Part shown: piece after piece, positions 8,181-16,906 of the stretch | How the letters are laid out: every line of letters begins with the position of its first letter | How positions within the stretch are numbered: the stretch's first letter is position 1 | Assembly: GCA_903895195.1 (NCBI GenBank) | Contig: CAITSZ010000048.1 | Coordinates: 1-50,226 of the forward strand | From: an uncultured Chlorobiaceae bacterium | GTDB lineage: Bacteria > Bacteroidota > Chlorobiia > Chlorobiales > Chlorobiaceae | DNA length: 50,226 nucleotides | Direction of reading: 5' to 3' | Translations under genes and position numbers: made by a program | Notes under the pieces: generated by a model | Databases searched by the model: none | What the model was told of the DNA's origin: nothing | Seen by the model: the letters and a program-made list of their open reading frames with translations, nothing else

Positions 8181-8198
8181 TGAGGAGGGTGTTGGAGG

Positions 8199-8840
8199 TC
8201 AGGATGGTTCGGTCAGGTCAATTATGGACTCTGGTTGGGCTGTTGGGTTTGGAAGTTTTTCTGATGGAACGTTGAGCAGGCGCACGGCTCCGGCAAAGCG
8301 TTTGTCGAAGTAGCTTTGCTTCAGTTTGTCTTCGGTGATCCCTTTGGAGAGCGAGGAGTGAATAAAGGTGTCGTTGCCGATAAATATTCCCACATGGTTT
8401 ATCTGGCGTCCGTGATTCTGGAAAAATACCAGATCGCCCGGTTGCAGTTCATTGATTCCTACTTTGTTGCCGATAGCGGACATCTCTCTTGAAGAACGGG
8501 GCAGATGCATGTTAAATGCCTTGTCGTACATGAAGCGAACGAACCCCGAGCAGTCAAATCCTTTGGCAGTCTGGCCGCCGAAACGGTATCTGGTTCCAAA
8601 ATGGCTTATGACATCACTGAAGAAGGTTCCCATATGCCCAAAGGTCTGATGGGAGTGTTCTGAAGTCTGCTGCTCCTTTACCAGGGCGTCGGCAGCAGGG
8701 TCACAAAGAGCTGTTGCTGGTTGTGCAAATTGAAGTGATGAAACTGTGAGGCAGAGAGCAAAAAAACGGGATGCCTTGAATCTATATTTCGACGCAATAT
8801 TTCGGCGTATTGTTTGGTCTTGAGTTTGCTGCAAAGGCAT
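8199..8840 (-). CDS. NlpC/P60-family peptidoglycan hydrolase, secreted
   Basis: 213 residues. An N-terminal hydrophobic segment (ASRFFALCLTVSSLQFAQPATA) acts as a signal peptide. The NlpC/P60 domain occupies about residues 70-200: the catalytic Cys97 is in GFDCSGFVRFMYD, the catalytic His149 in INHVGIFIGN, and a third polar residue lies around His161 (FIHSS). The motif LQPGDLVFF before the His is typical of the family. It should cleave gamma-D-glutamyl-meso-diaminopimelate bonds in cell wall peptides in the periplasm. No cell wall binding domain is visible, so it resembles the short Spr/NlpC type. The 3' end abuts the repeat region; the 5' side is divergent from the UPF0149 gene. Confidence 0.9.
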   Translation of the reverse strand: MPLQQTQDQTIRRNIASKYRFKASRFFALCLTVSSLQFAQPATALCDPAADALVKEQQTSEHSHQTFGHMGTFFSDVISHFGTRYRFGGQTAKGFDCSGFVRFMYDKAFNMHLPRSSREMSAIGNKVGINELQPGDLVFFQNHGRQINHVGIFIGNDTFIHSSLSKGITEDKLKQSYFDKRFAGAVRLLNVPSEKLPNPTAQPESIIDLTEPS

Positions 8841-9064
8841 AGGCGCTGGTTTTAAAGGGAGTTCAGGGCTTCGTCTTGCCGGTATACTTTGTCTTAAAAG
8901 TATAAGAACATATCGGGAGATATCCCAATCTTTTACGGATAAAAATGAGTTTTTCCTCTATTAACAGTATTGCTTTTCAGGATAAGCAGGAAGATAGTTA
9001 CTTTGCCGTATGTAAGGCTTTCATTCTTCCGTATTATTGTTTCACATTTAAACTTCATTGTCTG

Positions 9065-9757
9065 ATGACCGGATTTGATGCCCTCCACGAACCGCTTGGC
9101 GTTGAGGAGATGCTTTTGCTTGAGTCGTTTCTGATATCAGAGCGATTTTCCGGCAACGCCATGTCGATTGATGCCCTTGACGGATTTTTTACCGCTCTTG
9201 TTATAGGGCCGGCAACGCTTCTGCCAAGTGAGTGGATGCCGTTTGTTCTTGGAACAGAAATGGGCGGGGTATTTTCGTCGGTTGAAGAGGCACAGAAGAT
9301 CATGCAGCTGCTTTTGCGCTATATGAATTCGATTGCAGCCGCTTTTCAGGAAGATGCAGACGAATTTGTTCCGATTTTTGAATGTTGCGACTTTGAAACC
9401 CCGGAGGACGAACGTGCAGCAGCAACCTCCTGGGCTCTTGGATTTATTTTGGGTATGGAGATTCGGTTTGATGAGTGGAAGCCGATCTTTGATGTGGCTG
9501 AAGATGATAATGAAGATGAGGAGTTGATTCTTGCTCCGATTCTTCTGCTTGCCGGTCAGGAAAATGAGGCGCATGAGCTTACCTCGAAGGACCGGGATTT
9601 ACTTAAAGAGCTGGTCGGTGAAAGCGTTATGAATATTTTCAGGTTCTGGCTGCCGTATCGTGAGCAGGCATTAAATCAGCTTCGAAACAATCCCGATAAG
9701 CCGAAGATCATCCCTTTTGACATTGACGCCTCCCTTTCTGGCCCTGACATTCAGTAA
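9065..9757 (+). CDS. UPF0149/YecA-family protein
   Basis: About 230 residues from the ATG at 9065. The open frame extends to 8945, but the extra 40 residues (Phe/Tyr/Cys-rich) do not look like part of the fold. The family signature is in the first half: LLLESFLISERF, SIDALDGFFTALVIGP and PSEWMPFVLG; the second half has WALGFILGMEIRFDEWKPIF and an acidic loop. The DALDGF and WALGF motifs are characteristic of YecA-type proteins, many of which carry a C-terminal SEC-C zinc motif. That motif is absent here. Function is unknown. It is followed after 21 nt by the dipeptidase gene. Confidence 0.75.
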   Translation: MTGFDALHEPLGVEEMLLLESFLISERFSGNAMSIDALDGFFTALVIGPATLLPSEWMPFVLGTEMGGVFSSVEEAQKIMQLLLRYMNSIAAAFQEDADEFVPIFECCDFETPEDERAAATSWALGFILGMEIRFDEWKPIFDVAEDDNEDEELILAPILLLAGQENEAHELTSKDRDLLKELVGESVMNIFRFWLPYREQALNQLRNNPDKPKIIPFDIDASLSGPDIQ

Positions 9758-9778
9758 AACACAGCCATCTTTTTCTCT

Positions 9779-10420
9779 ATGATTCACCTTGTCCTCTTTT
9801 TCTTTGTGCTTGTAATAGCACTGCCTCTTAACGCTTCAGAAAACAGAGACTTTGTTGACATCTCAGAGCTGGACGGCTCTCTCGTGCTTGATATCCGTTA
9901 TGCAACCCCCAGAAATTTTACAGGAAAGGTCATGTATCCTGTTGCCCGCTGTCTGTTGAGGCGTGATGCGGCGTTGCGATTGATAAAGGTTGAGCAGCGA
10001 TTACGGGCACAGGGGTGCCGTTTGATTATTTTTGACGGCTATCGTCCGCTATCCGTGCAGAAGAAGTTCTGGAATATTCTGCCGGATGAGCGCTATGTGG
10101 CTGACCCTGCAAAGGGATCGAGGCATAATAGGGGAGCTGCGGTTGATGTTACTCTGGCTGATCTTGCCGGTAATCCTCTCGCTATGCCTTCCGACTATGA
10201 TGACTTTTCAGAAAAAGCCCATCGGGATTATGCCGGTGCATCGCTCGAGGCCAAAAAAAACTGCGCACTGCTTGAAGCTGCCATGAAAGCAGAGGGATTT
10301 GATCCTTTTCCCACAGAGTGGTGGCATTTTGATGCCCCGGGATGGGAGCGGTATCCGGTTTCAGATTTTTCTCTCGAGGAGTTTACAGTGGTTCACGGTG
10401 AAAAGAGTGAGCAGAAATAA
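9779..10420 (+). CDS. D-alanyl-D-alanine dipeptidase, VanX/DdpX family (M15D)
   Basis: 213 residues with an N-terminal signal peptide (LVLFFFVLVIALPLNA). The zinc site is complete: His116 and Asp123 in SRHNRGAAVDVTL, His183 with the catalytic Glu180 in EWWHFD. The GYRPLSVQKKFW motif contains the Arg that stabilises the transition state in VanX. It hydrolyses D-Ala-D-Ala. With no vanA/vanH or sensor genes nearby it is more likely to recycle cell wall dipeptide in the periplasm than to give vancomycin resistance. It starts 21 nt after the UPF0149 gene and ends 6 nt before the SDR gene, so the three may be co-transcribed. Confidence 0.9.
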   Translation: MIHLVLFFFVLVIALPLNASENRDFVDISELDGSLVLDIRYATPRNFTGKVMYPVARCLLRRDAALRLIKVEQRLRAQGCRLIIFDGYRPLSVQKKFWNILPDERYVADPAKGSRHNRGAAVDVTLADLAGNPLAMPSDYDDFSEKAHRDYAGASLEAKKNCALLEAAMKAEGFDPFPTEWWHFDAPGWERYPVSDFSLEEFTVVHGEKSEQK

Positions 10421-10426
10421 GATTGT

Positions 10427-11233
10427 ATGACCCACCATTCTCTTGGAGTTGTGATAACAGGCGGGAGTGCCGGACTGGGATATGCTCTTGCTTCTGCCTT
10501 CCTTTTTCGAGAGGATCGTGTTGTGATTTGCGCTCGAAACAGTGAACGGCTTGAGGCCGCGTTACACACTCTTCGTGAACTATTTCCCGAGGGAGAGATT
10601 TATGGTATACGGTGTGACGTTGGTGACCCCAAGGAGGTAAAGGCGCTTGCCGAATTTGCCGTACATAGGCTCGGGGTGGTTGACCGATGGATTAATAATG
10701 CCGGTACAGCGGGCATGATGAAGCGACCGTTATGGATGCTCCGGCCTGATGACATCGTTGAGACATGTGCGACCAATCTTTCAGGATCACTATTGCTGTG
10801 CTCTGAAGCTGTAAAGCTTATGGATAGCCAGCCATCCTCCCGGGAAGCGATCTACCATATTTTCAACATGGGCTTTTCATCTTCAGGTGCCCTGTTTTCG
10901 CGCTCATCAGTGCCTCATAAGGCGTCAAAAAGGGGGGTGGCGGAGCTGACTCATTTTCTTTCCCGGGAGTTGCGCTCTGCCGGAAAAACCAGCATAGGAG
11001 TTCATGAGCTGAGTCCGGGTCTTGTGTTGACCAGGCTCCTCATGCAGGACGCTTCGCCAGAAGCTATGAGGTTATTCAAGGTAATTGCTGAGAGCCCTGA
11101 ACATGCAGCATCGCGCCTCGTACCGAAAATCCGATCGATTACAGGCTCCGGTCGCCATATCAGGTATCAGCCTTTTGTGATGACGCTTCTACGGGCAATA
11201 AAGGCACTTCCGGGAATGCTCGGTCGACAATAG
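10427..11233 (+). CDS. SDR-family oxidoreductase resembling chlorophyll b reductase (NYC1/NOL type)
   Basis: 268 residues with the Rossmann motif GGSAGLGYALA (positions about 12-22), the adenine-pocket CDVGDPKEV and the NNAG motif (WINNAGTAG). Compared from memory with plant NYC1/NOL chlorophyll b reductases, the match runs through WINNAGT, HIFNM, SPGLVLTRLLM, ESPEHAASRLVPKIR and GSGRHIRY, more than general SDR similarity would give. The usual catalytic Tyr-x-x-x-Lys reads His164-Lys-Ala-Ser-Lys168, so Tyr is replaced by His through one base (cat for tat). Ser151-153 fills the catalytic Ser region. A role in reducing a formyl or keto group on a (bacterio)chlorophyll is a reasonable guess, not shown. 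It might have altered or lost catalysis. Confidence 0.78.
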   Translation: MTHHSLGVVITGGSAGLGYALASAFLFREDRVVICARNSERLEAALHTLRELFPEGEIYGIRCDVGDPKEVKALAEFAVHRLGVVDRWINNAGTAGMMKRPLWMLRPDDIVETCATNLSGSLLLCSEAVKLMDSQPSSREAIYHIFNMGFSSSGALFSRSSVPHKASKRGVAELTHFLSRELRSAGKTSIGVHELSPGLVLTRLLMQDASPEAMRLFKVIAESPEHAASRLVPKIRSITGSGRHIRYQPFVMTLLRAIKALPGMLGRQ

Positions 11234-11245
11234 GCTTATACACTT

Positions 11246-11989
11246 TCAGTTACCAAACTCTGAGCTAAGCTCTTTCCAGAGGCAGCTGTATGCCTTTGCA
11301 GCAGTGGAGTTTGGCAGAACAGCATTGAGCGGTGCACGATAGATACCCATTTTTTCAACTTCCGAGTTGTAGGGAATAGTCTGGGAGAGAAATCCCGGGG
11401 TATTTCGGAACTCTTTGATGATATCCTGATGCATTTTTTTTCTTTTTTCCACCATAGTGAAAAATGCACGGATTTTTGAGCTGTCGAGGTTGTTTGCCTC
11501 AAAAAATTCTTTCAGCTGAACATAGGTGCGTATTGAGAGCGTTGTAGGAATCATGGGCACAAGGATAATATCCGAGGCTGCAAATACGCTCTCTGAGAGC
11601 AGGGTAAGGTTCGGCGGACAGTCGAAAAAAACAAAGCGGTACTCTTCGCTCAGCTCTTCAAGGTTTTTCTTGAGCTTTTTTCTCGGTTTTTTCTCATCTG
11701 AAAGTTCAATGTCAAGGTTTCGGTATGAAAAGTCAGAAGGAAGCAGGTCGAGGTGTTCAAAGTCTGTTGCCTTGATATTGGTATGCATTTTTTTGCTGCC
11801 TTTGAGAAATTTGTCGCTGTTGAACTTCTTTGAAGCCGTAATTCTGAAATAGAAGGAGCTTGCTCCCTGCGGATCAAGATCGCAGATAAGCGTCCGAGGA
11901 GTGTGCAGTGCCGAGAGATAAGAGAGGTTGACTGCCGTAGCGGTTTTTCCCACTCCTCCTTTTATGCTGTAGAGTGCTATTGTTTTCAT
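11246..11989 (-). CDS. ParA/Soj-family ATPase
   Basis: 247 residues from the ATG at 11989; the frame opens further to a TTG at 12022, but [16 protein letters not shown] is the standard family start. The deviant Walker A is [14 protein letters not shown], the A' motif is [12 protein letters not shown] and Walker B lies in [15 protein letters not shown], then [19 protein letters not shown]. Proteins of this family dimerise on ATP and position DNA or large complexes. There is no parB or parS-like gene beside it, so this is probably an orphan ParA. It converges on the SDR gene with 12 nt between stops. Confidence 0.88.
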   Translation of the reverse strand: MKTIALYSIKGGVGKTATAVNLSYLSALHTPRTLICDLDPQGASSFYFRITASKKFNSDKFLKGSKKMHTNIKATDFEHLDLLPSDFSYRNLDIELSDEKKPRKKLKKNLEELSEEYRFVFFDCPPNLTLLSESVFAASDIILVPMIPTTLSIRTYVQLKEFFEANNLDSSKIRAFFTMVEKRKKMHQDIIKEFRNTPGFLSQTIPYNSEVEKMGIYRAPLNAVLPNSTAAKAYSCLWKELSSEFGN

Positions 11990-12186
11990 TGTCAGGGAAG
12001 TGCTCGTTGGAATATCTTTCAAACAGTTGAGATTTCTCGATTGACTAATATAGGAAGATATGATCTAAATGACACCGCTGACGCTACCTTCGACTATGAG
12101 AAGATGCTTTTAAATAGAAAGAGTTTTTCCTAAATTGGGCGACTGAATAATTTATTAGAGAATCATATAAAAGGTTCGCTCAATAT

Positions 12187-13245
12187 ATGCTCAACAACCT
12201 GATGAAGCATCCTGCCTCTTTTCTTCTCTTACTGTTATTTCTTTTTATCGGCTGTTCCGGAAAATCTCTCGATAATACTGGAAAAGAGAGTGCGGCGAAG
12301 AGCAAATTGAAAGTCGGTCTGGTTTTTGACGTAGGCGGAAGAGGCGATAAATCATTTAATGATTCGGCTTATAACGGCCTGGAACTTGCAAAGCAAAAGC
12401 ATGGAATAACCTTCACTTACCTTGAGCCGCAGGGTGAGGGCGCTGATCGCGAAGCTACTTTGCGACAGATGGCAACAGACCCTGATGTTGGATTGATAAT
12501 TGGTGTCGGTATGCTGTTCAGTGAGGATATTACTGCAATTGCCGCTGAATTTCCCGACAAGAAATTTGCATGCATTGACTACATCAGTAAGCCGGGAGCA
12601 CCCGTTCCGGCGAATCTTCAGGGAATTGTATTTGAAAATAAAAAAGGTTCATACCTCGCCGGCGCTCTCGCAGGGCTTGTTACCAAAACAAAAACAGTCG
12701 GGTTTATCGGTGGGATGGAATCAAATATCATCAAAAAATTTGAGACAGGTTTTATTGAGGGTGTCCACGCAGTCAATCCCGGTGCCAGAGTGATTTCCGG
12801 TTATGTAGGTATGACTGGTGCTGCGTTTGCAAATCCAGCGAAAGGCAAGGAACTTGCTCTTGGCCAGTTCGGCAGGGGAGCGGACATCATTTATGAGGCG
12901 GCGGGAGCTACCGGGCTCGGCGTCATTGAAGCTGCTCGGGTCAGCAAAGGTCTTGTCATCTGCACTGATCGTGATCAGGAGTCAGAAGCACCCGGATTTG
13001 TACTGTCGAGTATGACCAAGGCCGTTGACAGGGCTGTGTTGAAAACGGTTGAGAATGTGCTGGATGGAAGCTTTAAGGGCGGACACGCTTCGGTATTCGG
13101 CCTCGAAGATCGATATACGGACTATGTTTTTAACAATAAAAATGCAGCACTGATCGGTTCTGAAAACCATCAGAAGGTTGAGGATATTCGTAACAAAATA
13201 GTTGAAGGGAAAATTATTGTCAATGAGACCGCCGTTGGACAATAA
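12187..13245 (+). CDS. BMP/PnrA-family substrate-binding lipoprotein
   Basis: 352 residues. A signal peptide with lipobox FIG-Cys23 makes it a lipoprotein. The mature part has the BMP (basic membrane protein) family pattern: KVGLVFDVGGRGDKSFNDSA, GLELAKQKHGI, VGLIIGVGMLFSEDI, DKKFACIDYI, FENKKGSYLAGALAGLVTKT, VGFIGGMESNIIKKFETGF and GADIIYEAAGATGLGVIEAA. In known members this fold binds purine nucleosides for ABC import. No permease or ATPase gene of such a transporter lies nearby, so it is an orphan binding protein in this window. Start at ATG 12187; an inner ATG at 12202 is possible. Confidence 0.88.
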   Translation: MLNNLMKHPASFLLLLLFLFIGCSGKSLDNTGKESAAKSKLKVGLVFDVGGRGDKSFNDSAYNGLELAKQKHGITFTYLEPQGEGADREATLRQMATDPDVGLIIGVGMLFSEDITAIAAEFPDKKFACIDYISKPGAPVPANLQGIVFENKKGSYLAGALAGLVTKTKTVGFIGGMESNIIKKFETGFIEGVHAVNPGARVISGYVGMTGAAFANPAKGKELALGQFGRGADIIYEAAGATGLGVIEAARVSKGLVICTDRDQESEAPGFVLSSMTKAVDRAVLKTVENVLDGSFKGGHASVFGLEDRYTDYVFNNKNAALIGSENHQKVEDIRNKIVEGKIIVNETAVGQ

Positions 13246-13342
13246 TGGGGTGCATTACCGAACACAGTGCTATTGCTATGTCAGGTTTTGCGGTGAGCGG
13301 AAAATTGCAGTGATTGTTAACTGAGTGAAGGTATAATAACTG

Positions 13343-14341
13343 GTGAATAAAAAAATACTTGTAACCGGCGCTACCGGTTTTATCGGCTCAGTTCTTGTGA
13401 AAAAACTGGCAGACTCTTCTTCAAACGAAGTTTCCATTATTGTCCGGAAAAGTTCAGATTTGACCTCTCTTGAGGGTGTTCTCGACAAGGTAAAGCTTGT
13501 CTATGGTGACATTACCGACAGGGCCTCTCTTGATTCTGCCATGCAGGGTATTGATTATGTTTATCACTCTGCCGGCCTCACCTATATGGGTGATAAAAAG
13601 AATGAGCTCCTCTACAAAATCAATGTTAACGGCACTCGCAACATTCTTGAAGCCTCTCTTGCTGCGGGAGTAAAGAGGGTTGTGCATGTCAGCTCCATCA
13701 CTGCAGTAGGGGTTGCCTTCGATAAAAAACCGCTCAGCGAATCCTCCGAGTGGAACTTTCATGCTATAAACCTTGAATATGCCAGAACAAAGCACCTTTC
13801 CGAAGTCGAAGTTGCCAAAGCAATAAAACAAGGACTGGACTGCGTTATCGTCAATCCTGCATTTGTTTTTGGAGCTGGCGACATCAATTTTAACGCAGGG
13901 CGGATCATCAAGGATATTTACAACAGAAAGCTTCCGTTTTACCCTTTGGGAGGTGTCTGTGTTGTCGATGTCGAAACGGTTGCTGAAACCATCATTTCCG
14001 CGATGGAGTTGGGCAAAACCGGTGAACGCTATATCATCGGTGGTGAAAATGTATCCTACAAGCAGCTTGCCGATACCATTTCACGTATAACCGGTGCACC
14101 GAAAGTACTCTTTCCCCTTCCGTACTGGATGGCAGTAATCCTGCGGGCAATCCTCGACAGGTACAAAAACCGGAACCGTGTATCGAAACTTTTTAACCTT
14201 TCAATGTTCCGGGTTGCCTCAGAGTTTCTCTATTATGACTCATCCAAGGCGTCACGCGAATTGCACATGCGCCACGAGCCACATGAAAAGAGCATTATCA
14301 ACGCCTACGAGTGGTATCGGGATCGCAACATGCTTAAGTGA
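13343..14341 (+). CDS. NAD(P)-dependent epimerase/dehydratase, DFR/HpnA-like
   Basis: 332 residues of the extended SDR type. The Rossmann motif is TGATGFIGSVLVKKL, then VYGDITDRASLDSAM, DYVYHSAGL, NGTRNILEASLAAGVKRVVHVSS and the catalytic Tyr-x-x-x-Lys in YARTKHLSE, followed by NPAFVFGAGD. The arrangement is like dihydroflavonol-4-reductase and hopanoid-associated HpnA sugar epimerases. The substrate cannot be read from the sequence, and there are no sugar or hopanoid genes next to it. The start is GTG at 13343 with GAAGG about 12 nt upstream. It converges on the methyltransferase gene. Confidence 0.85.
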   Translation: MNKKILVTGATGFIGSVLVKKLADSSSNEVSIIVRKSSDLTSLEGVLDKVKLVYGDITDRASLDSAMQGIDYVYHSAGLTYMGDKKNELLYKINVNGTRNILEASLAAGVKRVVHVSSITAVGVAFDKKPLSESSEWNFHAINLEYARTKHLSEVEVAKAIKQGLDCVIVNPAFVFGAGDINFNAGRIIKDIYNRKLPFYPLGGVCVVDVETVAETIISAMELGKTGERYIIGGENVSYKQLADTISRITGAPKVLFPLPYWMAVILRAILDRYKNRNRVSKLFNLSMFRVASEFLYYDSSKASRELHMRHEPHEKSIINAYEWYRDRNMLK

Positions 14342-14352
14342 ACACCGGCTGC

Positions 14353-15159
14353 TCAGATAACTTTCGAGTCCAGTGGTTTATGGCAGAAAATCAGCATTCG
14401 AGGCGAATCCCTCTCTGAAAATGGTTCGCCCTCGTAGTTGCCGGCAATGCTTTTGACACCAAATCCGGCATTCTGCAACAGTGTATAAATCTCCTCTCTC
14501 GCGTAAAGCCTTACAGATTCACTGAAGCTCAGTTCTTCGCCGGTCAGGGGAGTGATGGTGATGGTTTTGGTAATCTTATCGCCAATAAAGGCCCGCTTTT
14601 CAAGGATAGTAAGGTTCCCTGATGTTCGCCGGGTCTCTGAAACAAGGGTTCTCTTCAGATGGACGGGATTGATAAGGTCGAGTACGTAACATCCACCCTG
14701 TTTCAGAGAAGTGTAAACCTTGCCGAGTACCACCCTGTCTTCCTCTTTTTTTTCAAAATAGCCGAAACTGGTAAAGAGCTGCACGACAAGATCAAATCGA
14801 TCAATGTCTGGGATAGAACGCATGTCGCAGCAGGTAAGATCAAGTTGAAGCCTCTGCTCTAATGCTTCTTTGCGGGCCTCTTCAAGCAGAAAGGGGGACA
14901 GATCGTTTCCTGTAACCCTGTAGCCAAGCCGGGCAAGTTCGTGGGCATGCCTTCCTGCGCCACAGGCTATATCGAGTATTTCGATTGCAGCCGGAACCTT
15001 ACGGTCAAAGCCTGACAGGGACAGAATTGTACGAATGCAGCTGGCAGCTTCATCCTGATCACGGTGGCTGTATACTTCCAGATAGAGTGGATGGTTAAAC
15101 CACGATTCATACCATTGAGGCGAATGGATGGTTCCTGAACTATCGGGACTCTCTGGCAT
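14353..15159 (-). CDS. Class I SAM-dependent methyltransferase
   Basis: About 268 residues from the ATG at 15159; a longer frame reaches 15216, but the family usually begins close to WYESWFNHPLYLEVYSHRD. SAM-binding motif I is ILDIACGAGRHAHELARLGY, with the acidic residue at the end of the next strand (VTGNDLS), then CDMRSIPDIDRFDLVVQLFTSFGYF and GGCYVLDLINP. The C-terminal half contains beta strands typical of small-molecule methyltransferases. The substrate is unknown. It lies between the convergent epimerase and a small hypothetical gene. Confidence 0.85.
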   Translation of the reverse strand: MPESPDSSGTIHSPQWYESWFNHPLYLEVYSHRDQDEAASCIRTILSLSGFDRKVPAAIEILDIACGAGRHAHELARLGYRVTGNDLSPFLLEEARKEALEQRLQLDLTCCDMRSIPDIDRFDLVVQLFTSFGYFEKKEEDRVVLGKVYTSLKQGGCYVLDLINPVHLKRTLVSETRRTSGNLTILEKRAFIGDKITKTITITPLTGEELSFSESVRLYAREEIYTLLQNAGFGVKSIAGNYEGEPFSERDSPRMLIFCHKPLDSKVI

Positions 15160-15246
15160 GCTCTTGTGAGAAAAAAAGGGGTAATAAAGATGTGGGGGAA
15201 ATTCAGGGCATTTCAATAATGCCCTGAAAAAGCATCCGTGCGGAAC

Positions 15247-15441
15247 TTATTTCGCGTAATCAGAAATTGCTTTTGCAAGAATAACCTGATCATTTTCGCC
15301 GTTAGGAATGCGGACGTTTTTCTCAATGAATTTCCATGCATTGGTTTTCTCTGATTTAACAGAAAAAATTACTTTTGCACATTTGAAATCACTGGAACCT
15401 GTTTTTTTGCCTTTATCTGCGAACGATTGTTTCTTTGCCAT
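15247..15441 (-). CDS. Small Lys-rich hypothetical protein (64 aa)
   Basis: I do not recognise a family. The product is MAKKQSFADKGKKTGSS followed by a compact half (FKCAKVIFSVKSEKTNAW, then a hydrophobic/acidic C-terminus ending in DYAK). It is basic, has one Cys and no membrane segment or signal peptide. The composition and codon pattern look like a real gene rather than a shadow. It is probably a conserved lineage-specific protein, perhaps nucleic-acid-associated, but nothing proves that. It stands alone, with about 115 nt to the next gene on the right. Confidence 0.6.
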   Translation of the reverse strand: MAKKQSFADKGKKTGSSDFKCAKVIFSVKSEKTNAWKFIEKNVRIPNGENDQVILAKAISDYAK

Positions 15442-15556
15442 GACTCGTGAAGTATTTCTTTTGGTTAAGCCGCTGTACTATTGTTTTTACTCAAAATGAA
15501 CATGAAAGTAATAAAAATATAACGGATAACCAAGTCATCTCCTTATGGAATTACTT

Positions 15557-16885
15557 CTACAGAGAGCCTGTTTCATGAAGTTTTCCCTTATGGAAGATTG
15601 CATCTGCCCTGCCTTTAAGAGATCGGTTGAGAAAGGGCGTATTTGCTGATTTTGATTTCAGTGACTCAGCGGTGACCGTCCATTGGGCATCAGGATCGAT
15701 GATGGTGAAATTGGCAGCCTCTCCCTTTTTAAAAACTATCGGCTTGAGGTTAAGGATTCTCCGCGGATTAACCGATAGCAGCTCTATGGCACGTGATAGG
15801 GTGATCACCTTTTTTTCCACAAGTTCGGTTATGGTCAGGGCAAGCGAGGTTTCAAGCCCGATAATGCCGAATGATGCCTGGTCAAGAGGGCACTCCTTTT
15901 CGTGAGATGCATGAGGCGCATGATCAGTGGCTATGGCATCAATGGTGCCGTCCCGAAGTGCCTCCAGGAGAGCATTACGGTTTTCAATGGATGAAAGCGG
16001 CGGCTTCATGATATAATTGCCTTTCTGCTCTGCATTGAAGAGATCTTCATCACTGAGCGTGAAGTGGTGCGGTGTTACTTCGCAGGTAAGCTGAAGACCG
16101 TCACGTTTGGCTTGACGTACCAGATCAAGAGCTGCTTTTGTGCTGATATGGGCAACATGGTATCGCGGTCTTTTCAGAGGGTCATGCAGCTTGTGCTTTT
16201 CGAGGTAGTGCATCAGCAGCACGTCCCGGCTAAGCGTAATGGCTTCAGAGACATCGGGAATGCCTTTCAGACCAAGTTTGGTTGAAAAGAGCCCTTCGTT
16301 CATGACAGCTTTTTCTGTAAGCGACTTCTCTTCGCAGTGCTGAATGATAAGAAGATCAAAATTTGAGGCATACTCAAAGGCTAAGCGCATGATCTGGCTG
16401 CTCTGAATGGCTGAGCCATCATCCGACACAGCGGTGACTCCGTAAGAACGGAACTTTCCAAACGGGGCAAGGTGTTCGCCCTTGCTTCCTTCGGTCATAG
16501 CTCCTATCACTTCGAGATCCACCGGAAGTGTGGCGGAGTGATGGCGGATATAGGCTACGCCGAGCGGGCTGTCGATGACAGGTTTGGTGTTTGGCATAAG
16601 GGCAACACCGGTGAATCCGCCAGCTGCAGCTGCATTTGAACCGCTTTCAAGGGTTTCCTTGTACTCCTGACCGGGTTCCCTGAAATGGCAGTGCATATCA
16701 AAAAGTCCAGGGGCGAGTATCCGGCCATGCAAATCAATAATCCTGTCATCCGGCGAGGCGGCTATACCCTCACTTCCCTGGACGACACTTTCGATAATTC
16801 CGCGATCATCCACTTTTATGGAGCCGGCACCATCAAGATGTTCAAGAGGATTAAGCAGACGGCCATTCTGAAATATAAAGCTCAT
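15557..16885 (-). CDS. pyrC: Dihydroorotase (class I)
   Basis: 442 residues, the length of bacterial class I dihydroorotases. The metal-binding HxH is in DMHCHFREPGQEYKETLESG; further signatures are AAAAGGFTGVALMPNTKP, VDLEVIGAMT, YHVAHISTKAALDL, CEVTPHHFTLSDEDL and the active-site Asp in IDAIATDHAPH. It makes dihydroorotate from carbamoyl aspartate, the third step of pyrimidine synthesis, in the cytoplasm. The PGQEYKE motif separates it from hydantoinases. The FAH-family gene lies 21 nt upstream on the same strand, so they are likely one transcript. Confidence 0.93.
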   Translation of the reverse strand: MSFIFQNGRLLNPLEHLDGAGSIKVDDRGIIESVVQGSEGIAASPDDRIIDLHGRILAPGLFDMHCHFREPGQEYKETLESGSNAAAAGGFTGVALMPNTKPVIDSPLGVAYIRHHSATLPVDLEVIGAMTEGSKGEHLAPFGKFRSYGVTAVSDDGSAIQSSQIMRLAFEYASNFDLLIIQHCEEKSLTEKAVMNEGLFSTKLGLKGIPDVSEAITLSRDVLLMHYLEKHKLHDPLKRPRYHVAHISTKAALDLVRQAKRDGLQLTCEVTPHHFTLSDEDLFNAEQKGNYIMKPPLSSIENRNALLEALRDGTIDAIATDHAPHASHEKECPLDQASFGIIGLETSLALTITELVEKKVITLSRAIELLSVNPRRILNLKPIVFKKGEAANFTIIDPDAQWTVTAESLKSKSANTPFLNRSLKGRADAIFHKGKLHETGSL

Positions 16886-16906
16886 GGTGCTGAAATAATT
16901 ATAGCG

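Noticed and set aside
9779-10420. Vancomycin-resistance vanX
   Set aside because: The zinc site is that of VanX/DdpX, but there are no vanA, vanH or vanRS genes around it and the protein has a signal peptide; a cell wall recycling dipeptidase is more likely.
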